From Carpediemonas membranifera (taxonomy: Eukaryota; Fornicata), in contig JAHDYR010000038.1 of assembly GCA_019828565.1 (NCBI GenBank), positions 186,001-250,000 of the forward strand: a stretch of 64,000 bases of DNA, written 5' to 3'. The notes under the pieces are model-generated. The model ran no database searches. It was not told the origin of the DNA and saw only the letters and a program-made list of their open reading frames with translations. The position numbers and the translations under genes were made by a program. This document shows positions 1 to 11,122 of this stretch, in pieces (the first letter of the stretch is position 1; every line of letters starts with the position of its first letter).

Positions 1-2783
1 TCAGGAACATCAACCCCGGACTTTGCAGTGACAACACCAGGAATCCAGGGGGCGGAGATTGAGGTGGTAGAGTCTCAGAAGGTCGGGGTATGGGGCTCAG
101 CACACAATGGAATCACACTAGCATGGAAGGAACAACGGTACTATGGCAGAAGTGAGCGAGACGTGGCTCTGGCCATACCCGAGGTGCACACCTGGCCCAT
201 GAAAAGAAGGAGGGGCCAGTCACAGTCTCAAAGCTGAACAGGATCAAGAGCTCGGACCAATGGGAAGAGACTATAAGAGCATGCATGGGCGACCCAGTGA
301 ACAACAGGGGAGCAAAGGCAAGGGACAAAGTGTTCGGGAACGGAGTGTGGAGCGAACTCCAGCGAACCCCATGGACAGAAATAGGCAACAGGACCAGGAA
401 GGAAAGGATGAAAGAGGAGCTGGAGAAATACTGGGGAGAGCGCAGGGCCAAATGGGTGGCCGACATCAGCAGAAGTGCAAAAGGGGGTATAGGGCCTCAA
501 GGGCCTCAGTGGAAGCTGCCATCAGAAGGTGGTGGTGTGACAACCAATACAAGGGAATGCCGGAGAGCCTCCTCAAGGACGGAGTGATAACCACGGACAA
601 GGCGGCCATCAGCGAGATCCTCTTGCAACAGTATGCTAGAGTCAGCAGAGGCAGGGAACCCACCTGGAAGACATGGAGGGGCAGGGACGGAAATGAGTTC
701 AAGGAAAGCGAGGTCAAAGCCGCAATCAAAAGGATCAGGAGGGACACCGCACCAGGGCCTGACCTCACATCTGGAGACATGCTGAGAGAGCTGGATGAGA
801 AAGGCCTTAGGGAAGTGACGAGGCTCATCAACAGGGTCTACAGGGAGGGCGACGTACCCAAAGCATGGAAGTATGCCACAGTGTCGGCCATACACAAGAC
901 AGGGAAGCCAAGGGTCAAGCCGGAATCATATAGACCAATATCCTTGACACCACTGCTGTACAGGGTCTATGGTAGATTGCTCAAGATACGTCTGGAAGCA
1001 GCAACGAAAAGGTTCATACCAAGAGAACAGGCTGGTTTCCAGTCAGACAGGGACGTCATCCAGCAGATACAGTACATTGTGCAGCGGCACCAGGAGGGGG
1101 GTGAGACCACGTCAATCTTTCTGGACATCGAGAAGGCATATGACACGGTACCAAGGGACATTCTCATGGATAAGCTACAGGGTATGGGGGTGGAGGAGCA
1201 CTTGATCAGGGCAATTCAAGGCACAATAAAGGAAACCTGGATATCAGTCAAGGGGGCAAAGGCATGGGAAAGAACCAACAGGGGAGTTAAGCAAGGGTGC
1301 GTCCTGGCACCGACACTGTTTGTGCTGTTCATGGCTAACTGGCCCCACCTGGCCAGAAAGAAAATCAAGGGAGAACGGTACGACATCAGAGAACCGCCAA
1401 GGACCACGAGCCACCTCAGCGACCGACTACCGGCAGCACTTACCATGTTTGTGGATGACACTGCGGTCACAGGGAGCAAACCGGAGCATAGCCAGATGGT
1501 CGCCAACATAATGGTGGACATAATCAGAGAGCATGAAATGAGGGTGAACGCCCAGAAGAATGTAATGATTAGCGTGGACAGAACAGCCCTAGTCAGGATC
1601 GAGGGGGTAACACTACTGCCAGAGAAGGAGGCGAGATACCTGGGATTATGGATCGCAAGTGGGAAGGACCCTATGTCGGCCTGCATAAGGCGGAAACAGG
1701 AGCAGAGCGAAAGGTACAAGAGACTGGTGAGATGGGCAGGGTGGACCAGGGCAAACATGCCAGCACTAGCGAGCAGGCTACTACTGGAAATATATATATG
1801 GCCCAGGATCCTCTTCGGAGTCGAGGTGTGGGGGAACGCACCGGGAGGTAGAAGGATCTGGAATGACTGGCAGGGAATCATGGCAGGAACAGGACCGGGA
1901 GGGGGCGCAGCCATGAGGCTGATGAATGGATGGGTGGACCTCCAGGCACACATGGAATGGCTGGCAGTCAAAAGGATAGTCAACTACAGGGACCAGGATA
2001 TACCAGTCAGAAACAGAGAATGGGGGCGGGGCACGGTTATGTGGGAAGCTAGGGAGAGAGTGCAGCATCTACTGGAGGGCACCAGAGAGGGAGCCCCTAA
2101 ACCAGCGCTACTGGATTATGGCATGGAAACGATCAGGAGGGGGTGGATGAAGCGGTGCAAAAGCCGTACGGCACTAGGACTAATGGAAATCATGGGGACA
2201 AGGAAATTAAGCAAGTGTCTGCAAGGTAAGCCTACGGTAGACCGAAAGGCTGGGAAGGGGCAAAGCAGGGCGGAATGGAAGAGAATTGTATCCATTGCAG
2301 CCAATGTCAGCCCATCCCCATCGTCGGCAGAGAGAGGGGAGGGCCCTATGAGAGCCATCACAGAGCTGGCCCAAGGCGCTGACCTGAAGAGAGAAATTAG
2401 CAGACTATGCCCCCTATGCTCGGAGGAGTCGGAGGTGAGCCTGTTCTACAGGATCATTAGGGAAAAGCCAGGACCAGCAAGGAAGCAGGAAATGATCAGG
2501 GGAGTGGGCAGAGGGCCAGAGGCTAGGATCGGCAGCGCACATAATCTGTGAATGCCCGGCAGTAGACAGGGGAGAAGCTTGGACAAAGCTGTGGACAGCA
2601 GCGAAGCACAAAACTAAGGACTTGGAAGTAAGGCAGGGCCCCCAGGGCGAATGGTACCAGGAAAGACCCATCCTAGAATTACAGCAACTAATAATATGGG
2701 GCTCGGAGGACATTTGGGAAGGCCTCACGGCAGGACTACGGGAACTGGCAAAGGTTTACAACAGCTTCAAGGTGGAATAGAAG
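1..2783 (+). mobile_element. LINE-type (non-LTR) retrotransposon, 5'-incomplete
   Basis: This stretch reads as a single non-LTR retrotransposon on the plus strand that begins outside the window. N-terminal coding potential lies in a different frame (about 240-530) from the RT frame, and the C-terminal Cys-His part moves to a third frame after about 2450, ending at a TAG at 2778-2780. No endonuclease domain is visible in the window. The element is probably old or affected by indels. Its right neighbour is the DIRS-like array at 3680. Confidence 0.75.
260..2551 (+). CDS. LINE reverse transcriptase ORF (frameshifted)
   Basis: The longest frame encodes 763 residues with a non-LTR reverse transcriptase. 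Visible blocks are YRPISL, the D-containing FLDIEKAYD block, GVKQGCVLAP and the catalytic FVDDTAV (FxDD). A thumb/C-terminal region follows and ends with CPLC. The partner HIICEC half of the Cys-His finger is only found one frame away, at about 2537-2555, so a frameshift lies between about 2450 and 2537 and the real protein probably ended at 2780. The first ~80 residues of this frame are low-complexity; the frame starting near 285 (with EELEKYWGERRAKW) looks more natural there, so the listed start is not biological. It would copy element RNA by target-primed reverse transcription. Confidence 0.75.
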   Translation: MGRDYKSMHGRPSEQQGSKGKGQSVRERSVERTPANPMDRNRQQDQEGKDERGAGEILGRAQGQMGGRHQQKCKRGYRASRASVEAAIRRWWCDNQYKGMPESLLKDGVITTDKAAISEILLQQYARVSRGREPTWKTWRGRDGNEFKESEVKAAIKRIRRDTAPGPDLTSGDMLRELDEKGLREVTRLINRVYREGDVPKAWKYATVSAIHKTGKPRVKPESYRPISLTPLLYRVYGRLLKIRLEAATKRFIPREQAGFQSDRDVIQQIQYIVQRHQEGGETTSIFLDIEKAYDTVPRDILMDKLQGMGVEEHLIRAIQGTIKETWISVKGAKAWERTNRGVKQGCVLAPTLFVLFMANWPHLARKKIKGERYDIREPPRTTSHLSDRLPAALTMFVDDTAVTGSKPEHSQMVANIMVDIIREHEMRVNAQKNVMISVDRTALVRIEGVTLLPEKEARYLGLWIASGKDPMSACIRRKQEQSERYKRLVRWAGWTRANMPALASRLLLEIYIWPRILFGVEVWGNAPGGRRIWNDWQGIMAGTGPGGGAAMRLMNGWVDLQAHMEWLAVKRIVNYRDQDIPVRNREWGRGTVMWEARERVQHLLEGTREGAPKPALLDYGMETIRRGWMKRCKSRTALGLMEIMGTRKLSKCLQGKPTVDRKAGKGQSRAEWKRIVSIAANVSPSPSSAERGEGPMRAITELAQGADLKREISRLCPLCSEESEVSLFYRIIREKPGPARKQEMIRGVGRGPEARIGSAHNL

Positions 2784-3679
2784 CATGTCATGAACCCCTG
2801 ACTCCAGGACCGGGAAGGGATGGACAAGGAATCAGCCATGGACCACCCTCGCTGGTGCTAAGCTCCTGGGATCAGTGAGGAAAGGCCCCACGTATCCCGG
2901 TAGCCAGGAACCAAAGCAAGGGAAGGAACGACTGCAAGGAAAGAACAGGAAGGACAGACCAGAAATAAGAAAGAAAGGACATGCGACAAGGACAGAGCAA
3001 GGATAAGGTCAAGGAAATCCATATTCATATGGTTGCACCACTCGTTGGGACCCCAAGGAAACTGCAGGGACTGGCCACGGGGGTCGGAGGGGCACAGGTG
3101 CCCCTGCCGCCCTTGTTAACGACATGGGAAACCAAGGACATGTAGTGCAAGCGAAATGTTGTAAGGGGTAACAGGACAACCAGGCCTAGTGCCTGGGGCA
3201 TGCCGCTGACCCACGCCACCTAACCGGGGTAGACAGCATGGACTTAGTCACTTTCCCCGCCTTCGGGTAGGCTTCTTAACAGAGTCGAGGGGGCATGGAA
3301 TTGGGGAACCGGACAGACGAGAGGGTGCCGTGGCTGAACGGCTCTACAAGGACTGCAGGGAAGCAAGGAGTGTCATAGTCAAGGTTCTGCAGGACGATCC
3401 TGCCTGTCAATGCCCCGAGGACAGACCCCCAGGCTCCCCGGATAGTTGCCGGACTTTCAGGGAGACAGGAAAGCATATTTGCACGGAGATGGCCGCAGGG
3501 CCTCTGGGGCGATTGGAATCGGCTTTCCGCGGAGACAGTAGCACCGAAAGCCCAAGGCAAACGCTGCTGACCAGTTTGCCACGGGAAATAGGCAGTACCC
3601 CGGGGCACTCAGCTCCAAGACAACGGGAAACAAGCTCAGTCCGGGGTCAGAATCCAAGCACCATAAATTTCTTTCTTTC
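2784..3679 (+). other. LINE 3' tail / unassigned sequence
   Basis: About 0.9 kb without a convincing gene. A 119-codon open frame at 3330-3689 has no recognisable domain and runs into the neighbouring element. The segment ends in a pyrimidine-rich stretch (ctttctttct) directly at the left border of the DIRS-like array, which may be the array's insertion site. Confidence 0.4.
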
Positions 3680-5627
3680 TACGCCCTGAAGGGAATGTGT
3701 GTCTTGCCCTCGAACAGTACCGCCAACTCCGTGTCTGCCCACCAGTGGGCTGGTAGCGATGCGTTGACTGTCTCCTGTGCGACTCGGATAAGGCGCAAGT
3801 CGATGTTCGTCTGCCTGACTGGGGCGATAACTAGGATTCCTGACTGTTGTTGACTGGGATGTCTCTCTTCTCGTTGGTCTACGATTGCCTCCAGTCGTTC
3901 GGCCACTCGGTCGAGCATGGCCACCGGGGGGACCGCCATTGACCGGCACTCTGTCCAGTTCGCTGTGAACGCGTCTCTGCAGTAGTCGTAGTCCTGGGGT
4001 AAGAACCTTTCGGCCGCGAACAGCGCTCGGTCCACTGCTCCCCACCTCTCTATCGCAGCTGCCAGCAGGGCTGCTGGCATGGCCCAATCGAGCTTCTTGT
4101 ACCTCGACAGAGCATCGGCCGTTGTGTTGAATACACCTGCGATATGTTTGACTCTCAAGCGGCAACCGTTGGCATGCAGGAAGTCGTGTAGGTCGGCGAT
4201 CTCCCCGGCGAATGTGGGCTGGGGCCTTCGTCGAACTCTTCGCAACCCACGCGAGTGACGAGGTGTTGTCTCCCGCGATCAGGACATCTCTGTCTCGGAT
4301 CACATGTGCCCAGTGTCGCAGCGCCGTGGTTATGGCCCTCGTCTCTTTGCAGTTGATCGACTTGTGTATGAATGACTGCTTGAACCGGCCCTGGATCTCC
4401 ATCCTCTCGCTGTCTGTCCATATTGTCGCGCCGTAAGCTACGTCCGAGGCGTCTGTCTCGACCCTGATCTCCGGTCGCGGTGACCCCTGCATTGCGTACT
4501 GCGGGTCTGTCGCGATCACACGCGCCCACCATCTGAGGTCTGTGCGGGCGTCTCGGAGCATGGAGGCTCTCGTAAATCGCTGACTCGGCGCAGTCACCAT
4601 TAACTGGAGTTCTCTCAGTCGAGGAAGCGTTCTTGCTCCTACTGCGAATCTGGCGAAAAGGAGTTTGCCAATGAGTCGCTGGAGTTCTATCTTCGTTGTT
4701 CTTCGTTCTTTGAGCACCTGATCGATCATTCTTCTCAGCTCCACGCGCTTGTCGTTCGGAAGAGACATTGTGTTCTTGCGCGTATCGATAACTATTCCCA
4801 GGTACTCGATTCGTCGTGTCGGTGTAAGAACGCACTTGTTTCTCGAGATTATCATTCCTAGCCGCTCCATTATCTTCAGGACTTCGGGCATCTTTCGTGC
4901 TAGCTCTTGCTGTGATGGGTCGGCGAACAACAGGTCGTCTAGGTAGACGAACACTGTGAGAGAGCTCTCGGCGGATGATCTTCGCCGCCTGCGCCGTGAT
5001 CGATTGAAATGCTTCCGGGGCCGTGTTGAGGCCGAAAGGAAGCGCGTTCCAGCGGTACGTGTTCCCTTCGTGCTGGAAGCCTAGCCATTTCCGACCCGTC
5101 TGTTCGACCAGGACTTGGTAATATCCGCTCTTCAGGTCCACGCTGGCGAGCCACGCCCCCTTGGTCAGTGCATTCGCTATCTCGGTCAATCCCTTCAGTC
5201 GGAATCGCCTGGTTGTCTGGTACCAGTTCACCGGCCTCAGGTCGTGGATGAGGCGCCAGTCTATGTGGTTCTTCTTCAGCGTCATGAAGATTGGGCAGAC
5301 TTGCGCTACCTCTGTCGGTGCACACTGCTCCACTGCTTGCAGCTCCATTAGCTCGTTGATTGTGTCTGTGATCGGGCCCTGTGACCCGTTGGGCGACGAG
5401 TTCGTCGTCTGCCCGTCCTGTACTGGGACTCCCCTGCCGGAGTAAGTCCACGACACTCGTGCTGGCCCCCATGGCCTCCCCACTCTTTCCACGCTCGACT
5501 CATTGAGCCAACCACGTGTGTCCGTTGACCTGGACCAGAGACGGGCTGAGCGTCGGACAATAGGTGCCATGTGTCCTGGCTTGTTTCGCTTCTTGCTTGC
5601 TCTTGTGACATTCTTCTCTGTATTCAA
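3679..5627 (-). pseudogene. DIRS1 copy 1 RT-RNase H (frameshifted)
   Basis: Same protein as the copy 2 RT at 7933-9801. It is broken into three frames relative to copy 2 by a missing AG near 4968 (gagagagctc versus gagagagagctc) and an extra C near 4205. An extra C near 5430 joins it in frame to an upstream ATG at 5627. The RT catalytic YLDD block is present at about 4940. The C-terminus is cut by the array border, and no YR follows. Confidence 0.75.
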
Positions 5628-5680
5628 AACGTAGACGGTGCCTTTTTATATCTGAGGATGGCATAACCTCACTTGGGCAA

Positions 5681-6200
5681 CTACTGCTGCCCCGGGGCCG
5701 CATTGCGGTTGCCCGAGGCTTTCTGGAATCTGTGGTTGTTGTATCCGTGGTTTCGGAAGGGACGCTTGGCGAACCGGTGTGATGTGTGAGCCCGCGTGGC
5801 AGGGATGGCCTTCTTGGCCTTGGCGGCGACCTTGACGAGGTCCTTGACGTTGGATATGTCCTCGGCGGTGACGATAAAGTAGGCGGCCGCTTCTTCGTTG
5901 GCAGAGTCGAGGACTCGGAGGAACTCGAGGCGCTTTTCAACGGCAAGATTAATGGCTGTGGTTATGTCAGCAATCGTCTCCTTGCTGGGGTCAGCCAGGA
6001 TTGACTTGATTTCTCCGTGTAGGGCGCGCAGGTGTTGGAATTCTTTGAGCACTGCTGGGATTTTTGGTGGGTTTGCGTACATCCTCAGCATTCGTGCGGA
6101 CATCGTCAAGATTCTCGCTCAGTGATGCTATTGTAGCAGCCTGTGACCGCACCAGGGCCTCCAGGCTCTCCAGTGTCACGGGGGGCTGTGCGTCGCCCAT
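5681..6200 (-). CDS. DIRS1 copy 1 Gag-like protein (two frames)
   Basis: Gag-like ORF of copy 1, at the same place as 10010-10529 in copy 2 and with the same internal frame change near 6109-6115. It starts MGDAQPPV and has a short coiled-coil-like N-terminus followed by an alpha-helical region and a basic tail rich in H, R, N and Q. No zinc knuckle is visible. The role as a structural/nucleic-acid-binding protein is inferred from position 5' of RT. Confidence 0.55.
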
Positions 6201-6350
6201 CTTCTCGGAACTACCGGGGAATGGGGTTTTAACCCCTTGGTAAAATTGGTCTGAACTGGACCGTAGATTTGATTCGAATATTTGGTCAATATTCGATCTC
6301 TCTCGAATATTTGTACCAGATGGCCGGTAGTCCATCTGGGCCTGTACCAC

Positions 6351-6793
6351 GCCCCGAGGCGTACTTACGCATCGCGTCTACGACGGTATGCCGACTTGCA
6401 GTCGACTACGGTCGAAGTCTCCAATTGATGTATCCCGCCATCATATAATAAAAATTTTCTCTTCAGAAATTATTTCTCTGGTCTCCTGTGCCTCCCAGCA
6501 TGCCATTGATGCCCATCTCTCAGGCACATATTTTCACAGCCTGATAGTCATTCTTTGTGCGCGGTTTTGGCCATTTCCATCGCCGGCATTTTCTCACTCT
6601 CTCCGGCCAATTCTTCGATAGTCTTCGATATATCGATCTTATTAACCATTAGTGACAATCTGCTGCGGTTTCTCCTTTCTCCCGCCTTATCTTCTGCTCT
6701 CTATCATGTCTTTAACTCTTACATGGCCTATTGTACAGTCTAATGGGGCCTTATGCAATCATATTCTATGTATTATCCGTCTTTCTCGTCCTT
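6351..6793. other. DIRS1 unit junction (non-coding, copy 1/2)
   Basis: AT-richer non-coding spacer between the Gag 5' end of one unit and the YR 3' end of the next. The Gag side (about 6240-6350) carries repeated TCGAATATT motifs and the small inverted repeat CCAGATGG...CCATCTGG. This is where termini and recombinase-crossover sites would be expected. No clear inverted terminal repeat could be delimited by eye. Confidence 0.45.
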
Positions 6794-8010
6794 CTACACC
6801 CAAGCGCTCGTGGAGAGGCGCACGGCTTCACTGACGTAGGTCTGCATCGAGTCGAGCTGTTTCCAGCCCCCGATTGCTTGGATCACTGCTGGGGCTACAC
6901 CTAGCTTCATCATGTGGACTGCGCCTCCTCTCCGGAATGAGTGGCCCGACGCGCGCAGCACCTCCTCTAGGTCCATGGACATCTCCCATCTTCTCCAAGG
7001 GTGGTCTCTGTTCATCAGGGAGGACCTGTTGTCCTTGATCAGCGCGTCCCTGGCCTCGAATGAGCGCCACAGGGGTCCTTCATCTGGGAGGTTTTCCCTA
7101 TGTCTCGCAAGCCAGTCTGCCGGGTTGTCGTCTCCGGGGACGTTAGGGACCAGCTTTAGCATGGGTTCATCCGATGTCTTGGAGCGTCGTATGGTGATGG
7201 TGATGTCCCTGCCGTGTCGTTCGACGTCTGATGTTGAGAGCCCCCGTATCTCCCCCGACCGAGATATTGTCGCGAACCCGACCAGCCCGAAAGCTATTGC
7301 TTGAGTCAATGCTGGTGTGGCGCTCTTGCCTGCTTGCACCGCGGCCTGTGACAGGGTCTCCCTGGCTATTGGCCATGCTTTCCCTGTTCGACGCTGGCTT
7401 GACGTTGGGCACCTTCCAGCCAATCTGCCACAGGCCTTGATCAGGGCCCGGTGGAGTGGTGGGCATTCTATGGGTTCGCCCAATGCGGTCATTCCATCTC
7501 TGATGTTTGCCTCCTTCGTTAGCAGTGAGTCTTTGGCGAGGAAGGGCACCTCCCCTATCATGTACCATAGCAGTGTGTCGTCATCGTCCCCCGCGATTGC
7601 CACCTCCTCGAACTCTTGCACCCACTTCTGGTCATGGATTTTCTCGTGGGCTTGTCGTACGATCTCCCATGCAGCTTCCCGTGGGGTTGGTGCCGGGTCG
7701 TCATTTTGTCCGAGGTAGGCCTCGAAGTCCGAGTCATCTGGTTCTCTGGTCATGTTGCGGAAGAATGTGAACTTTGCGGTCTCTGTTGCAATTCGATCAC
7801 GCGTCACCTTCTCGAGGCGGAGCAGGAGCGGGCTGGACGCGACCTTTCTCTCGACGTCCTCGTTCTTAGGACGGCTAGCCCGGGACCATATTATCTGCGT
7901 TCTGGTTCTGTCGGGTGTCACGCCTGCGGCTCTTAGTGCTCGGTGTCGCGCTTGCACTGCTGATGCTGATAGGAAGATTCCGAGGCTGACGTCGTCACCG
8001 GGACCCAGTA
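6794..8010 (-). CDS. DIRS1 copy 2 tyrosine recombinase (YR)
   Basis: About 400 residues with the tyrosine recombinase signature: arginine I in SRSGEIRGL, the HxxR box HSFRRGG, and GGWKQ followed by the candidate nucleophile in MQTYV near the C-terminus. An N-terminal core-binding region precedes it. The enzyme would integrate the circular DNA intermediate. There is no convincing ATG at its N-terminus, and the frame overlaps the last ~75 bp of the RT ORF in a different frame, so expression by frameshifting from RT is plausible. The left limit is the TGA/TAG end; the right limit is approximate. Confidence 0.8.
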
Positions 8011-9801
8011 CGCCCTGAAGGGAATGTGTGTCTTGCCCTCGAACAGTACCGCCAACTCCGTGTCTGCCCACCAGTGGGCTGGTAGCGATGCGTTGACTGT
8101 CTCCTGTGCGACTCGGATAAGGCGCAAGTCGATGTTCGTCTGCCTGACTGGGGCGATAACTAGGATTCCTGACTGTTGTTGACTGGGATGTCTCTCTTCT
8201 CGTTGGTCTACGATTGCCTCCAGTCGTTCGGCCACTCGGTCGAGCATGGCCACCGGGGGGACCGCCATTGACCGGCACTCTGTCCAGTTCGCTGTGAACG
8301 CGTCTCTGCAGTAGTCGTAGTCCTGGGGTAAGAACCTTTCGGCCGCGAACAGCGCTCGGTCCACTGCTCCCCACCTCTCTATCGCAGCTGCCAGCAGGGC
8401 TGCTGGCATGGCCCAATCGAGCTTCTTGTACCTCGACAGAGCATCGGCCGTTGTGTTGAATACACCTGCGATATGTTTGACTCTCAAGCGGCAACCGTTG
8501 GCATGCAGGAAGTCGTGTAGGTCGGCGATCTCCCGGCGAATGTGGGCTGGGGCCTTCGTCGAACTCTTCGCAACCCACGCGAGTGACGAGGTGTTGTCTC
8601 CCGCGATCAGGACATCTCTGTCTCGGATCACATGTGCCCAGTGTCGCAGCGCCGTGGTTATGGCCCTCGTCTCTTTGCAGTTGATCGACTTGTGTATGAA
8701 TGACTGCTTGAACCGGCCCTGGATCTCCATCCTCTCGCTGTCTGTCCATATTGTCGCGCCGTAAGCTACGTCCGAGGCGTCTGTCTCGACCCTGATCTCC
8801 GGTCGCGGTGACCCCTGCATTGCGTACTGCGGGTCTGTCGCGATCACACGCGCCCACCATCTGAGGTCTGTGCGGGCGTCTCGGAGCATGGAGGCTCTCG
8901 TAAATCGCTGACTCGGCGCAGTCACCATTAACTGGAGTTCTCTCAGTCGAGGAAGCGTTCTTGCTCCTACTGCGAATCTGGCGAAAAGGAGTTTGCCAAT
9001 GAGTCGCTGGAGTTCTATCTTCGTTGTTCTTCGTTCTTTGAGCACCTGATCGATCATTCTTCTCAGCTCCACGCGCTTGTCGTTCGGAAGAGACATTGTG
9101 TTCTTGCGCGTATCGATAACTATTCCCAGGTACTCGATTCGTCGTGTCGGTGTAAGAACGCACTTGTTTCTCGAGATTATCATTCCTAGCCGCTCCATTA
9201 TCTTCAGGACTTCGGGCATCTTTCGTGCTAGCTCTTGCTGTGATGGGTCGGCGAACAACAGGTCGTCTAGGTAGACGAACACTGTGAGAGAGAGCTCTCG
9301 GCGGATGATCTTCGCCGCCTGCGCCGTGATCGATTGAAATGCTTCCGGGGCCGTGTTGAGGCCGAAAGGAAGCGCGTTCCAGCGGTACGTGTTCCCTTCG
9401 TGCTGGAAGCCTAGCCATTTCCGACCCGTCTGTTCGACCAGGACTTGGTAATATCCGCTCTTCAGGTCCACGCTGGCGAGCCACGCCCCCTTGGTCAGTG
9501 CATTCGCTATCTCGGTCAATCCCTTCAGTCGGAATCGCCTGGTTGTCTGGTACCAGTTCACCGGCCTCAGGTCGTGGATGAGGCGCCAGTCTATGTGGTT
9601 CTTCTTCAGCGTCATGAAGATTGGGCAGACTTGCGCTACCTCTGTCGGTGCACACTGCTCCACTGCTTGCAGCTCCATTAGCTCGTTGATTGTGTCTGTG
9701 ATCGGGCCCTGTGACCCGTTGGGCGACGAGTTCGTCGTCTGCCCGTCCTGTACTGGGACTCCCTGCCGGAGTAAGTCCACGACACTCGTGCTGGCCCCCA
9801 T
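7933..9801 (-). CDS. DIRS1 copy 2 reverse transcriptase-RNase H
   Basis: Intact 622-residue ORF. RT motifs in order: LVPN-like entry, IDWRLIHDLRPVN, ASVDLKSGYYQ, WNALPFGLNTAPEAFQ and the catalytic FVYLDDLLF. The RNase H domain follows, with VETDASDVAYG, ETRAITTALR, IAGDNTSSLAWV and ADALSR. The thumb and connection look normal for DIRS-type elements. The ATG at 9801 is used here; an alternative upstream ATG at 9956 is out of frame by one base in copies 2 and 3 but in frame in copy 1. The C-terminus overlaps the YR frame. Confidence 0.85.
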   Translation of the reverse strand: MGASTSVVDLLRQGVPVQDGQTTNSSPNGSQGPITDTINELMELQAVEQCAPTEVAQVCPIFMTLKKNHIDWRLIHDLRPVNWYQTTRRFRLKGLTEIANALTKGAWLASVDLKSGYYQVLVEQTGRKWLGFQHEGNTYRWNALPFGLNTAPEAFQSITAQAAKIIRRELSLTVFVYLDDLLFADPSQQELARKMPEVLKIMERLGMIISRNKCVLTPTRRIEYLGIVIDTRKNTMSLPNDKRVELRRMIDQVLKERRTTKIELQRLIGKLLFARFAVGARTLPRLRELQLMVTAPSQRFTRASMLRDARTDLRWWARVIATDPQYAMQGSPRPEIRVETDASDVAYGATIWTDSERMEIQGRFKQSFIHKSINCKETRAITTALRHWAHVIRDRDVLIAGDNTSSLAWVAKSSTKAPAHIRREIADLHDFLHANGCRLRVKHIAGVFNTTADALSRYKKLDWAMPAALLAAAIERWGAVDRALFAAERFLPQDYDYCRDAFTANWTECRSMAVPPVAMLDRVAERLEAIVDQREERHPSQQQSGILVIAPVRQTNIDLRLIRVAQETVNASLPAHWWADTELAVLFEGKTHIPFRAYWVPVTTSASESSYQHQQCKRDTEH

Positions 9802-10009
9802 GGCCTCCCCACTCTTTCCACGCTCGACTCATTGAGCCAACCACGTGTGTCCGTTGACCTGGACCAGAGACGGGCTGAGCGTCGGACAATAGGTGCCATG
9901 TGTCCTGGCTTGTTTCGCTTCTTGCTTGCTCTTGTGACATTCTTCTCTGTATTCAAAACGTAGACGGTGCCTTTTTATATCTGAGGATGGCATAACCTCA
10001 CTTGGGCAA

Positions 10010-10529
10010 CTACTGCTGCCCCGGGGCCGCATTGCGGTTGCCCGAGGCTTTCTGGAATCTGTGGTTGTTGTATCCGTGGTTTCGGAAGGGACGCTTGGCG
10101 AACCGGTGTGATGTGTGAGCCCGCGTGGCAGGGATGGCCTTCTTGGCCTTGGCGGCGACCTTGACGAGGTCCTTGACGTTGGATATGTCCTCGGCGGTGA
10201 CGATAAAGTAGGCGGCCGCTTCTTCGTTGGCAGAGTCGAGGACTCGGAGGAACTCGAGGCGCTTTTCAACGGCAAGATTAATGGCTGTGGTTATGTCAGC
10301 AATCGTCTCCTTGCTGGGGTCAGCCAGGATTGACTTGATTTCTCCGTGTAGGGCGCGCAGGTGTTGGAATTCTTTGAGCACTGCTGGGATTTTTGGTGGG
10401 TTTGCGTACATCCTCAGCATTCGTGCGGACATCGTCAAGATTCTCGCTCAGTGATGCTATTGTAGCAGCCTGTGACCGCACCAGGGCCTCCAGGCTCTCC
10501 AGTGTCACGGGGGGCTGTGCGTCGCCCAT
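10010..10529 (-). CDS. DIRS1 copy 2 Gag-like protein (two frames)
   Basis: N-terminal part begins MGDAQPPVTLESLEAL, closely matching the start of the DIRS2 Gag (MAQGSDPPDPTATRLDKLEA), so this start is preferred over ATGs further upstream (10664). The downstream half is in another frame from 10438 on (helical region, then basic tail). The frame change near 10440 occurs in all three copies. It is therefore either ancestral to the array or a genuine recoding site. No CCHC knuckle is visible. Confidence 0.55.
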
Positions 10530-10679
10530 CTTCTCGGAACTACCGGGGAATGGGGTTTTAACCCCTTGGTAAAATTGGTCTGAACTGGACCGTAGATTTG
10601 ATTCGAATATTTGGTCAATATTCGATCTCTCTCGAATATTTGTACCAGATGGCCGGTAGTCCATCTGGGCCTGTACCAC

Positions 10680-11122
10680 GCCCCGAGGCGTACTTACGCA
10701 TCGCGTCTACGACGGTATGCCGACTTGCAGTCGACTACGGTCGAAGTCTCCAATTGATGTATCCCGCCATCATATAATAAAAATTTTCTCTTCAGAAATT
10801 ATTTCTCTGGTCTCCTGTGCCTCCCAGCATGCCATTGATGCCCATCTCTCAGGCACATATTTTCACAGCCTGATAGTCATTCTTTGTGCGCGGTTTTGGC
10901 CATTTCCATCGCCGGCATTTTCTCACTCTCTCCGGCCAATTCTTCGATAGTCTTCGATATATCGATCTTATTAACCATTAGTGACAATCTGCTGCGGTTT
11001 CTCCTTTCTCCCGCCTTATCTTCTGCTCTCTATCATGTCTTTAACTCTTACATGGCCTATTGTACAGTCTAATGGGGCCTTATGCAATCATATTCTATGT
11101 ATTATCCGTCTTTCTCGTCCTT
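10680..11122. other. DIRS1 unit junction (non-coding, copy 2/3)
   Basis: Second copy of the ~440-bp inter-unit spacer, essentially identical to 6351-6793. No gene seen. Confidence 0.45.

Noticed and set aside
6794-9940. A 1048-codon open frame across RT and YR of DIRS1 copy 2
   Set aside because: Only its C-terminal ~400 codons encode the recombinase. The rest is out-of-frame reading of the RT gene, rich in R, P and S with no RT motifs.
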